A DNA stretch of 58,484 nucleotides from Gammaproteobacteria bacterium. Lineage in GTDB: Bacteria > Pseudomonadota > Gammaproteobacteria > Steroidobacterales > Steroidobacteraceae. Position numbers and translations under genes: made by a program. Where the stretch lies: contig JAQGOE010000043.1 of the NCBI GenBank assembly GCA_028293725.1, forward strand, positions 1 through 58,484. The letters are read 5' to 3'. Below are positions 1 through 7,702 of this stretch, in pieces. The notes under the pieces were generated by a model. That model worked only from the letters and a program-made list of their open reading frames with translations. It searched no databases and was not told the DNA's origin. Every line of letters begins with the position of its first letter. The stretch's first letter is position 1.

Positions 1-785
1 CCCTCACTGATGCGCCGAGCAGTGTCCACGACGTCCTTTGTAAGTAGCTGCATACGCGCATCGCTCATGTACTGGGCGGCGCTGGCTACGCTGATAGCAG
101 CGATAATCCGGCCGGCCACATCGCGGATGGGAGCCGCTACGCAACGGACCTGATCCTCGTTCTCCTCCAGGTCGAAGGCATACCCCGCTTGCGCATAAGT
201 TTGCATTCGCCCGAGCCACTCACGGAGGGCCATCGGCGTAGGCTGGCCGCCGTTCTCCGCGCGGAAGAAGTTTATCCAGGACTCCTCATCGTGATCGAGA
301 ATCAAAGCCTTACCCAGTCCTGTAGACGAGACGGGTTGCCGCTCGCCGACGCGGGAGCTCAGGTTGATCCGCCGCTTGCCGGAAATCTTATCGAGGTACA
401 ACACCTGCTCGCGGTCGAGGACGCCCAGGTGCACGGTGTCTTCTGTCAGGAGTGCCAGCTGCTCGAGTTGCGGGGCTGCGACGCGCGGCAGATCGAGCTC
501 GTCGCGCACCCGGAAGCCGAGTTCGAGAAGCTTAGGCCCGAGGCTGTAGCCGCTACGGTGCACGAATGTCAGGTAGCGACGATCGGCGAGGGCGGAGGCC
601 AGGCGATGTGTCGTACTCCGCGTGAGTTTCAGACGGTCGGCCAGGTCGCCGAGCGTAATCGGACCTTCGGCCACGAGCTCGATAACGTCCAGGCCGCGGA
701 ATAGCGTCTGACTCCCGAGCCGAGACGGCTCCAGGGTATCGTTAGCCTTGGCGGGCTTGCGGCGGCTTATAGGTGTTCTTCCCAT
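1..785 (-). CDS. IclR-family transcriptional regulator (C-terminus cut by window edge)
   Basis: The minus strand is open from an ATG at 785 to the left edge (261 codons). Residues about 25-85 form a winged helix-turn-helix: ITLGDLADRL, then LTRSTTHRLASAL, then YSLGPKLLELG. The IclR effector domain follows, with TEDTVHLGVLDREQVLYLDK, SSTGLGKA and RCVAAPIRDVAGRIIAAISV. IclR proteins bind palindromic operators and are usually controlled by a sugar acid or aromatic metabolite. The gene diverges from the rhamnonate operon across about 80 bp, so it is inferred to regulate that operon, with an intermediate such as L-rhamnonate or 2-keto-3-deoxyrhamnonate as a plausible effector. Family assignment is firm; target and ligand are inference. 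Confidence 0.9.
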   Translation of the reverse strand, partial: MGRTPISRRKPAKANDTLEPSRLGSQTLFRGLDVIELVAEGPITLGDLADRLKLTRSTTHRLASALADRRYLTFVHRSGYSLGPKLLELGFRVRDELDLPRVAAPQLEQLALLTEDTVHLGVLDREQVLYLDKISGKRRINLSSRVGERQPVSSTGLGKALILDHDEESWINFFRAENGGQPTPMALREWLGRMQTYAQAGYAFDLEENEDQVRCVAAPIRDVAGRIIAAISVASAAQYMSDARMQLLTKDVVDTARRISE

Positions 786-865
786 TATGTGGTACCCATA
801 TTAGTATGTGGGACACGACGTTTCGCCCGCAATGGGCGCCTCACGGTCTCCCCGGAAAATAATCC
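786..865. promoter_or_regulatory. Divergent promoter region with candidate IclR operator
   Basis: This 80-bp gap must hold the promoters of both the IclR gene and the rhamnonate operon. The heptamer TATGTGG occurs at 786-792 and again at 805-811. Between them GTACCCATA faces TATGTGGGAC, an imperfect inverted repeat spanning about 793-814. Operators overlapping the regulator's own start are usual for IclR. No convincing -35/-10 pair was identified. Confidence 0.4.
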
Positions 866-2044
866 ATGACGTTCCCGGTCATCCGACAGGTCCGTGCCAG
901 CGTGATTCGCGGTGGTGGCGCCGATTACCACGACCAGCAGGGCGCCCATTGGATCGACGATCACATCGCCACGCCCATGAGCCGCTATCCCGAGTACCGG
1001 CAGAGCCGCCGCAGCTTTGGCATCAACGTGCTCGGCACCCTGGTGGTTGAGATCGAGGCAGCCGATGGAACGGTGGGATTCGCAGTCACTACGGGCGGTG
1101 AGCCCGCCGCATTCATTGTGGAAAAGCATCTCGCTCGCTTTCTGGAAGGTCGAGACCCGACGCAGATCGAGAAAATCTGGGACCAGATGTATTTCTCGAC
1201 TCAGTACTACGGCCGCAAGGGCCTGGTGGTGAATGCGATCTCCGGCGTCGACCTTGCCCTGTGGGACCTGCTCGGCAAGCTCCGGGGTGAGCCCGTCTAC
1301 CAGATGCTCGGCGGCGCGGTTCGCGACGAGCTCGTGTTCTACGCCACCGGTGCGCGTCCGGACATCGCGAAGCAGTTGGGTTTCATCGGCGGCAAGCTGC
1401 CGCTACATCATGGTCCCGCGGAAGGCGAGGAAGGTTTTGCGAAGAATCTCGCCATGCTAGCTGACATGCGCGGCAAAGTCGGTTCCGACTTCTGGCTCAT
1501 GCTCGATTGCTGGATGAGCCTCGATCTCAACTACGCGATCAGACTGGCTGGGCGCGCGCAGGAATACGGGTTGAAGTGGATCGAAGAGGCGCTGTCTCCC
1601 GATGATTACTGGGGCTACGCCGATTTGAAGCGCAACACGCCACGCGGGATGTTGGTCACCACGGGGGAGCACGAGGCGACGCGCTGGGGCTTTCGGATGC
1701 TGCTCGAGATGGAATGCTGCGACATCATTCAGCCCGACGTCGGTTGGTGCGGTGGGATGACGGAGTTGCTGAAGATTGGCGCGCTCGCGGACAGTCGCGG
1801 TGTGCTCGTCATTCCCCACGGCTCGAGTGTCTACAGCTACCACTTCGTTATCACACGTCACAACAGTCCGTTCGCCGAATTTCTCATGATGGCGCCGGGC
1901 GCCGACAAGGTGGTCCCGATGTTCCATCCGCAGCTTACGGGTGAGCCTGTGCCGGTGAACGGGCGGCTCAAGTTGCCCGACCGACCGGGCTTCGGCGTCG
2001 AGCTCAACCGCAGTGTCGCGCTCCATCGACCCTACAACCACTGA
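866..2044 (+). CDS. rhmD: L-rhamnonate dehydratase
   Basis: This is a 392-residue enolase-superfamily enzyme that dehydrates L-rhamnonate to 2-keto-3-deoxy-L-rhamnonate in the cytoplasm. It matches the RhmD family almost throughout as I remember it, for example GGGADYHDQ near residue 17, [12 protein letters not shown] near 28 and [12 protein letters not shown] near 51. Expected Mg2+ ligands are visible as D214 (LMLDCWMS), E240 (KWIEEAL) and E268 ([11 protein letters not shown]), with H269 beside the last and the catalytic-base candidate H318 in [12 protein letters not shown]. The length is close to the roughly 400 residues usual for the family. It is the first gene of a seven-gene plus-strand operon for L-rhamnose. 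The ATG start has only a weak purine-rich ribosome site (GGAAAA). Confidence 0.95.
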   Translation: MTFPVIRQVRASVIRGGGADYHDQQGAHWIDDHIATPMSRYPEYRQSRRSFGINVLGTLVVEIEAADGTVGFAVTTGGEPAAFIVEKHLARFLEGRDPTQIEKIWDQMYFSTQYYGRKGLVVNAISGVDLALWDLLGKLRGEPVYQMLGGAVRDELVFYATGARPDIAKQLGFIGGKLPLHHGPAEGEEGFAKNLAMLADMRGKVGSDFWLMLDCWMSLDLNYAIRLAGRAQEYGLKWIEEALSPDDYWGYADLKRNTPRGMLVTTGEHEATRWGFRMLLEMECCDIIQPDVGWCGGMTELLKIGALADSRGVLVIPHGSSVYSYHFVITRHNSPFAEFLMMAPGADKVVPMFHPQLTGEPVPVNGRLKLPDRPGFGVELNRSVALHRPYNH

Positions 2045-2081
2045 TCCAGCCCACCGTCATCACTCGAGGCTCACACCGCCC

Positions 2082-2939
2082 ATGAAACTGCTGCGTTACG
2101 GCCCCGCCGGCCGCGAACAACCCGGACTTCTCGATTCCCGGGGCCAGATCCGCGCGCTCGCGGGACGCTACCCTGACATCGGTCCAGAACAGTTGGCTCC
2201 GGCGACCCTGAAAGCGCTGGCCGCCATCGATCCGGCCACACTGCCGCTGGTACCGGGCAGCCCGCGACTGGGCCTGCCGTTCGCCGGCACCCGAAAATTC
2301 ATTGCCGTCGGTCTCAATTACGCCGACCACGCCGCGGAATCGAATATGCCCATTCCCGCCGAACCGGTGATATTCACCAAGGCTGTGAGTTGCCTGCAGG
2401 GGCCGAACGACCCTGTGATGCTTCCGAAGGATTCGAAAAAGACGGACTGGGAGGTGGAGCTCGGGATCGTCATCGGCACCCGGGCCAGTTATGTTGAGGA
2501 GAGCGAGGCGCTCGAGCATGTCGCGGGCTATGTCGTGGTCAACGACGTGTCGGAGCGCGAATACCAGTTGGAACGGGGCGGTACCTGGGATAAGGGCAAG
2601 GGGTGCGACACCTTCGGTCCGGTCGGTCCGTGGCTCGTTACGCGCGATGAAGTCGGCGACGTGCAGAGCCTGGGTATGTGGCTGGACGTCAACGGGCAGC
2701 GCATGCAGACCGGCAGCACGAAGACCATGATTTTCGGGGTCAAGACGCTCGTGAGTTACATCAGTCGTTTCCTGACCCTCGAGCCCGGCGACATCATCAC
2801 GACGGGCACGCCACCAGGGGTGGGTGCCGGCAAGAAGCCGCAGCCGATTTTCCTCAAGGCTGGCGATTCCATCCGCCTCGGCATCGAGAAGTTGGGTGAG
2901 CAGCAGCAACAGGTCGTTGCCTGGCGGCGCGCCGGCTGA
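2082..2939 (+). CDS. FAH-family hydrolase, probable 2,4-diketo-3-deoxy-L-rhamnonate hydrolase
   Basis: This 285-residue fumarylacetoacetate-hydrolase-family enzyme has the characteristic GLNYADHAAE, the metal-binding WEVELGIVIG and NDVSERE, and the late TTGTPPGVGAG. In the non-phosphorylated rhamnose/fucose routes a FAH-family hydrolase splits 2,4-diketo-3-deoxy-rhamnonate into pyruvate and L-lactate, and that is the inferred role here between rhmD and an SDR dehydrogenase. The reading frame stays open upstream to 2013, but the ATG at 2082 starts the MKLLRYGP sequence typical of the family, so that start was chosen. A general acylpyruvase activity cannot be excluded. Confidence 0.88.
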   Translation: MKLLRYGPAGREQPGLLDSRGQIRALAGRYPDIGPEQLAPATLKALAAIDPATLPLVPGSPRLGLPFAGTRKFIAVGLNYADHAAESNMPIPAEPVIFTKAVSCLQGPNDPVMLPKDSKKTDWEVELGIVIGTRASYVEESEALEHVAGYVVVNDVSEREYQLERGGTWDKGKGCDTFGPVGPWLVTRDEVGDVQSLGMWLDVNGQRMQTGSTKTMIFGVKTLVSYISRFLTLEPGDIITTGTPPGVGAGKKPQPIFLKAGDSIRLGIEKLGEQQQQVVAWRRAG

Positions 2940-2956
2940 GACCTCCGGAGAAGACT

Positions 2957-3703
2957 GTGTATTCCGAGCGATTCAGCAATCGGGTAGCCGTTATCACGGG
3001 CGGCGCGTCCGGCGTAGGTTTGGAGATTGCCATGCGCATCGCCGCCGAAGGCGGCAAGGTGAGCCTGTGGGATCGTGACGCGACGACTTTGGCCAAAGCG
3101 GCGGCGTCGGTCGGCGATGGAACTCACAGCGTGCAGGTCGATGTCACGGATGCCGCGAAGCTGTCGAGCGCTGCCGAAAGTGTTTATGCGAAGTTCGGCC
3201 GGATCGACGTGTTGGTAGGGAGCGCAGGTATCACGGGCCCCACGGCGAAACTGTGGGAGTATCCGCTGGAAGAGTGGCGGCGCGTGATCGACATCGATCT
3301 GAACGGGATTTTCTACACGTGCCGGGCGGTCGTGCCCCAGATGCTGAAGAACGACTACGGCCGTATAGTCAACATCAGCTCCGTGGCGGGCAAGGAAGGC
3401 AACCCGAACGCCTCGGCCTACTCGACCGCGAAGGCTGCGGTGATCGGACTCACGAAGTCGCTGGGAAAGGAGCTCGCCACCACCGGTATCCGGGTGAACT
3501 GCGTGACCCCGGCAACCTTCAACAGCCCGCTGCTCGCGCAGCTGCCCCAGAGCCAGATCGACTACATGAGATCGAAAATTCCCATGGGGCGCCTGGGTGG
3601 GATGGAGGAGGTGGCGGCCCTCGTGTGTTGGTTGGCGAGCGAGGAATGCTCGTTCTCGACAGCCGCGACCTTCGATATTTCGGGCGGTCGTACTACTTAC
3701 TGA
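2957..3703 (+). CDS. SDR-family dehydrogenase of the rhamnose pathway
   Basis: This 248-residue classical short-chain dehydrogenase has the Rossmann glycine motif TGGASGVGLEIA near residue 15, the NAG-like motif as GSAG, catalytic Ser in NISSVAGK and the YSTAK catalytic Tyr/Lys. An acidic WDRD after the second strand favours NAD+ over NADP+. It starts at a GTG preceded by GGAG 6 bp upstream. The pathway needs two oxidations: L-rhamnose to rhamnonolactone, and 2-keto-3-deoxyrhamnonate to the 2,4-diketo acid. The operon has two SDRs, so this enzyme should do one of them. Its place beside the hydrolase mildly suggests the second, but the sequence alone does not decide. Confidence 0.85.
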   Translation: MYSERFSNRVAVITGGASGVGLEIAMRIAAEGGKVSLWDRDATTLAKAAASVGDGTHSVQVDVTDAAKLSSAAESVYAKFGRIDVLVGSAGITGPTAKLWEYPLEEWRRVIDIDLNGIFYTCRAVVPQMLKNDYGRIVNISSVAGKEGNPNASAYSTAKAAVIGLTKSLGKELATTGIRVNCVTPATFNSPLLAQLPQSQIDYMRSKIPMGRLGGMEEVAALVCWLASEECSFSTAATFDISGGRTTY

Positions 3704-3719
3704 GCCATCCGGGGGCGTC

Positions 3720-4625
3720 GTGCAGGACCTGCAAATCGTCGACGCACACATGCATTTGTGGGATCTCGATGAGATCCGCTATCCCTGGCTCACGCCTCCC
3801 TTGCCTGTGGGAGTCACCGGTGACGTGAGGTCGATTGCCAAGACGTACCTGTTCGACGACTACCTGCGCGACGCCGGCGGTGAGGGCGGCAGGATTCGTG
3901 TAGCAAAGGTCGTTCATGTCGAGGCGGGCGCCAATCCCGCCGACTCTTTGAAAGAGACGCGGTGGCTGCAGCGAGTGGCCGATGCCCGTGGATATCCGCA
4001 GGCGCTGGTCGCGCACGCGGAGTTGAATGACCCAAAGGTGGAAGCGCTCCTGGCGGAGCATGCGAGCCACCGCAATGTGCGCGGCATACGCCAGATTCTG
4101 AACTGGCACGCCGACCCGAAGAAAACTTACACACCGCGTGACTTGCTCGCCGACGCCGGCTGGGAGAAGGGATTCGCGCTCCTGCGCAAATACAACCTGT
4201 CCTTCGATCTGCAGGTCTATCCGGGGCAGATGCAGGCCGCCGCGCAGCTCGCGAGTCGTCATCCCGACATACCGATCATTTTGAACCACACGGGTATGCC
4301 GGTGGATCGGGATGGGGCGGGACTGCAGGCCTGGCGCGCCGGCATGCAGGCCCTGGCGCAGCAGCGGAATGTGGCGGTGAAAATCTCCGGTCTGGCCATG
4401 CTCGACTGGCAATGGACTATCGACAGCCTGCGCCCGTTCGTGCTGCAGACGATCGAGCTCTTCGGCACCGAGCGCTGTCTGTTCGCGAGCAACTTTCCGG
4501 TCGATCGTCTGTTCGGCTCATTCGCGCGCCACTACAGCGCCTACCAGTCGCTCACCGCGACTCTGAGCGCCGCCGAGCGGGCGCAGGTCTTTACGACGAA
4601 CGCAGAACGAATTTATCGAATCTGA
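3720..4625 (+). CDS. Amidohydrolase family 2 (COG3618), probable L-rhamnono-lactonase
   Basis: This 301-residue TIM-barrel metal hydrolase has the N-terminal metal motif DAHMHLW near residue 8, HVEAG, the beta-strand motif ILNHTGMP and a late FASNFPVDRLFGSF containing the usual terminal Asp. Members of this family open aldonolactones such as L-fuconolactone. In this operon the expected substrate is L-rhamnono-1,4-lactone, made by a rhamnose dehydrogenase and needed as rhamnonate by RhmD. The GTG at 3720 places the first metal motif close to the N-terminus, as is usual; an open frame reaching back to 3597 would overlap the preceding gene and is not likely to be used. Confidence 0.82.
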   Translation: MQDLQIVDAHMHLWDLDEIRYPWLTPPLPVGVTGDVRSIAKTYLFDDYLRDAGGEGGRIRVAKVVHVEAGANPADSLKETRWLQRVADARGYPQALVAHAELNDPKVEALLAEHASHRNVRGIRQILNWHADPKKTYTPRDLLADAGWEKGFALLRKYNLSFDLQVYPGQMQAAAQLASRHPDIPIILNHTGMPVDRDGAGLQAWRAGMQALAQQRNVAVKISGLAMLDWQWTIDSLRPFVLQTIELFGTERCLFASNFPVDRLFGSFARHYSAYQSLTATLSAAERAQVFTTNAERIYRI

Positions 4626-4652
4626 GCTTTCCGGCCGAGGGGGGTCGCGACA

Positions 4653-5744
4653 GTGCCCAATCCGTTACTTGGTGTTTTCTTTCACTGGCTGGGCGGACTC
4701 GCCTCGGCCAGCTTCTATGTCCCGTTTCGTGGGGTGCGCGGCTGGTCGTGGGAGATTTTCTGGCTCGTCGGGGGGGTGTTCAGTTGGATCATCGCTCCCT
4801 GGCTGTTCGCGGCCGTCCGCACTCATGATCTGCTCGAGGTCCTTGCCGAAACACCGTTGGCGACCCTGGCGTTGTGTTACTTCTTCGGTGCGTTGTGGGG
4901 TTTCGGGGGCCTGACGTTCGGTCTCACGATGCGCTACCTCGGTATCTCGCTCGGAACCGCCATCGCGCTGGGCCTCACCGCTGCGTTTGGAACGCTCATC
5001 CCACCCCTGGTGAGTGGGCAGCTGTTTGGCTCACTGATCCACTCGACTGGCGGGCTCGTCGTGCTCCTTGGCGTGGCGACGGCACTCCTGGGAATCGCCA
5101 TTGTCGGCAAGGCCGGTCATGCCAAGGAATTCGAGCAGGCCGCGCGTCTGGAGATGGCCTCCGGCGGTTGCAGCGATCTTCCCAGGGCCGCGGATTTTCG
5201 CAAGGGAGTGGGGGTCGCGGTGTTTTCCGGAATCATGAGCAGTTGCTTCGCCTATGGTCTTGCCGCGGGTGAGCCGCTGCGCCAATTGACACTCGCTCAC
5301 GGCACTCCTGCGCTGGCGCAGGGCCTGCCGGTCCTGGTCGTCGTCCTGCTCGGCGGGTTCACCACCAACGCAGTGTGGTGTCTGATCCTGATTCTCAAAA
5401 ACCGCAGCGCCCGTGAGCTGGTCGGCGAGCTCAAAGTGGCAGGCGCGGACCTGGTTCCTTCAACGGGCCGCAACTACCTGCTGTGCGCGCTCGCGGGTAC
5501 GGCCTGGTACTTCCAATTCTTCTTCTACACCATGGGCGAGAGCCAGATGGGCCGCTACCACTTTTCGAGCTGGACCCTCCACATGTCCAGCATCATTATT
5601 TTCGCGGCGCTCTGGGGACTCGGCCTGCGGGAGTGGCGTGGTGCGAGCCGGCGCAGCATGGTCCTTCTGACAGTGGGGCTCCTGGTGTTGGTGGGTTCCA
5701 CCGTGGTCATCGGCTTGGGAAACGCCCTCGTGGCGCGGAGTTGA
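4653..5744 (+). CDS. rhaT: L-rhamnose/H+ symporter RhaT
   Basis: This 363-residue inner-membrane protein has about ten hydrophobic segments. It keeps RhaT hallmarks: an N-terminal FHWLGGLASASFYVPF, the VRGWSWEIFW segment, the LTMRYLGISLGTAIALG helix and a late WYFQFFFYTMGES. E. coli RhaT is about 344 residues. It imports L-rhamnose with a proton and is the main evidence that the operon acts on rhamnose and not fucose. The GTG start at 4653 follows a strong GAGGGGGG ribosome site. It lies between the lactonase and the second SDR, and the next gene begins 4 bp after its stop. Confidence 0.92.
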   Translation: MPNPLLGVFFHWLGGLASASFYVPFRGVRGWSWEIFWLVGGVFSWIIAPWLFAAVRTHDLLEVLAETPLATLALCYFFGALWGFGGLTFGLTMRYLGISLGTAIALGLTAAFGTLIPPLVSGQLFGSLIHSTGGLVVLLGVATALLGIAIVGKAGHAKEFEQAARLEMASGGCSDLPRAADFRKGVGVAVFSGIMSSCFAYGLAAGEPLRQLTLAHGTPALAQGLPVLVVVLLGGFTTNAVWCLILILKNRSARELVGELKVAGADLVPSTGRNYLLCALAGTAWYFQFFFYTMGESQMGRYHFSSWTLHMSSIIIFAALWGLGLREWRGASRRSMVLLTVGLLVLVGSTVVIGLGNALVARS

Positions 5745-5748
5745 GAAT

Positions 5749-6477
5749 ATGACCTTGCAGAATAAAACCGCCCTCATAACGGCTGCCGCCCAGGGAATCG
5801 GTCGCGCGAGCGCGGAGGCACTCGCTCGTGCGGGTGCCCGGGTAATCGCTACCGACATAAACGAGGAAAAGCTCTTGGAGCTCCAAGGCGTTAAAGGCAT
5901 TGAAACGCGCAAGCTCGATGTCCTCGACGCAAAGAGTATTGAATCGCTGCTGGCCTCCGTCGGACCGGTCGACGTGCTTTTCAATTGTGCGGGCTTCGTT
6001 CACAACGGCGCGTTGCTCGACTCGACGGAGAAGGAGTTGGATTTCGCCTTCGACCTGAATGTGAAGGCGATGGTCCGGACCATTCGTGCCGTGCTGCCCG
6101 GAATGCTGGCGCGCGGTGACGGCGCCATAATCAATATGGCCTCCGTGGTGAGTAGTGTGAAAGGTGTAGCTTCGCGATTCGTTTATGGCACTACCAAGGC
6201 CGCAGTGATCGGATTGACGAAGTCGGTGGCGGCCGATTACGTCAGCCGGGGTATTCGGTGTAATGCGATCTGCCCGGGTACTGTCGAGACTCCCTCGCTG
6301 GACGATCGGCTGCGGGCGCAAGGCGACTACGCAAAGACCCGCGCTGCCTTCGTTGCTCGTCAACCTATAGGGCGCGTCGGCCGCCCCGAGGAGATCGCGG
6401 ACCTCGTTCTATATCTTGCGGCGGCGACCTATACGACGGGTCAGATTCATATCATCGACGGCGGCTGGAGCATCTAG
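5749..6477 (+). CDS. SDR-family dehydrogenase (2-keto-3-deoxy-sugar-acid or rhamnose dehydrogenase)
   Basis: This 242-residue short-chain dehydrogenase has the cofactor motif TAAAQGIGRASA, D40-type acidic ATDIN suggesting NAD+, NCAG, Ser in NMASVVSS, catalytic YGTTK and a C-terminal IIDGGWSI. It resembles the DHRS6/BDH2-like group that includes 2-keto-3-deoxy-L-fuconate 4-dehydrogenase, which favours the 4-oxidation of 2-keto-3-deoxy-L-rhamnonate. If so, the SDR at 2957 would be the L-rhamnose 1-dehydrogenase. This split is inference. The stop is followed after 1 bp by the GTG of the mutarotase gene, indicating translational coupling. Confidence 0.83.
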   Translation: MTLQNKTALITAAAQGIGRASAEALARAGARVIATDINEEKLLELQGVKGIETRKLDVLDAKSIESLLASVGPVDVLFNCAGFVHNGALLDSTEKELDFAFDLNVKAMVRTIRAVLPGMLARGDGAIINMASVVSSVKGVASRFVYGTTKAAVIGLTKSVAADYVSRGIRCNAICPGTVETPSLDDRLRAQGDYAKTRAAFVARQPIGRVGRPEEIADLVLYLAAATYTTGQIHIIDGGWSI

Positions 6478-6478
6478 C

Positions 6479-7684
6479 GTGAGGATCGCTGACTTGGTCT
6501 ATAAAACCGAGTTTCGCGGCATCAGAGGAGTGCTCGCCTTGCTGTGGCTGGTGCCTGCGCTGTTTCCTGGCCTGTCACCTGGAGCGACTCCCATGTCTGA
6601 CTCCTCTTCTCACAGCTCGATCACCCAAGCCTCCTTCGGCCAGACGAACGCTGGCACTCCTGTCGATCTGTACACCCTGAGGAATCACCAGGGGATGGAA
6701 GCCCGGATTGCGACTTATGGCGGGATTGTCACGACGCTGACCGCGCCCGATCGCAAAGGGCACTATGCCGACGTGGTGCTCGGGTATGACTCCCTGCCGG
6801 AATACATCAAGGGCACTTCCTACTTCGGTGCCATGATCGGCCGCTATGGCAACCGGATCGCGCACGGACAGTTCACCCTCGACGGCAAAAGGTACAGCCT
6901 CGCCACCAACAATGGGCCCAACTCGCTGCATGGCGGGCGGGTCGGATTCGACCGGGTGGTATGGCGGGTGGAGAAGGCAGCTGTGGTCGCGGAGGGTCCG
7001 CAGCTCTCGCTGACGTATCTGAGCCGTGACGGTGAGGAGGGCTATCCCGGGAATCTCAAAGTCAAAGCGGTCTATACCCTGGGTGAAGACAACTCGCTGC
7101 GGCTCGACTACACGGCTGTCACAGATAAAGACACCCCCGTGAATCTCACGCAGCACTCCTACTTCAACCTGCGCGGCCGGGGTGATGTGCTCGGCAACGT
7201 TCTACAGATCCCGGCCGACCAGTTCACGCCCGTGGATAGCACTCTCATCCCTTCGGGAGAGTTGCGGCCGGTAGCGGGCACTCCGTTCGACTTCCGCCAG
7301 CCGACGGCGATCGGCGCACGGATCCGCGCCGCGGATCAGCAACTCGAGTTCGGCAAGGGATATGACCACAACTGGGTGATCGCTATGTCCGATGGAGCCT
7401 TGGCCGCCGGAGCCCTGGCCGTGGTGGCGACGGTCTATGAGCCCGACACGGGACGCGTGCTCGAGGTGTCCTCCACCGAGCCCGGCGTGCAGTTCTACAG
7501 CGGCAATTTTCTCGACGGCAGCAGCACAGGGAAGGGCGGTTGGGCCTATGCTCGCCACGACGGACTGGCGCTGGAGCCCCAACATTTTCCGGACTCTCCC
7601 AACCACGCCAATTTTCCGTCCGTCATCCTGAAGCCCGGACAGACATACCACAACACCATCAGCTACCGATTCTCGGTTCGGTAA
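6479..7684 (+). CDS. Aldose 1-epimerase (mutarotase), apparently exported
   Basis: This 401-residue galactose-mutarotase-like protein interconverts sugar anomers. Visible family motifs are NSLHGGRVGFDRVVW, the catalytic-His segment NLTQHSYFNLRG, GVQFYSGNFLDG with a Glu shortly before it, and LEPQHFPDSPNHANFPS near the end. The GTG at 6479, one base after the previous stop, adds an N-terminus with basic residues, a hydrophobic core (VLALLWLVPALF) and a small-residue region, which looks like a signal peptide. A start at the ATG at 6593 would make a cytoplasmic protein. A periplasmic mutarotase would supply the anomer RhaT takes up. It is the last gene of the rhamnose operon. Confidence 0.9.
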   Translation: MRIADLVYKTEFRGIRGVLALLWLVPALFPGLSPGATPMSDSSSHSSITQASFGQTNAGTPVDLYTLRNHQGMEARIATYGGIVTTLTAPDRKGHYADVVLGYDSLPEYIKGTSYFGAMIGRYGNRIAHGQFTLDGKRYSLATNNGPNSLHGGRVGFDRVVWRVEKAAVVAEGPQLSLTYLSRDGEEGYPGNLKVKAVYTLGEDNSLRLDYTAVTDKDTPVNLTQHSYFNLRGRGDVLGNVLQIPADQFTPVDSTLIPSGELRPVAGTPFDFRQPTAIGARIRAADQQLEFGKGYDHNWVIAMSDGALAAGALAVVATVYEPDTGRVLEVSSTEPGVQFYSGNFLDGSSTGKGGWAYARHDGLALEPQHFPDSPNHANFPSVILKPGQTYHNTISYRFSVR

Positions 7685-7702
7685 GCCGTCTGATCGCCGC
7701 CG

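Noticed and set aside
2004..2909. Long open frame on the minus strand opposite the FAH-hydrolase gene
   Set aside because: Its translation is low-complexity and lacks any domain; the plus-strand frame has clear catalytic motifs. High G+C makes such shadow frames common.
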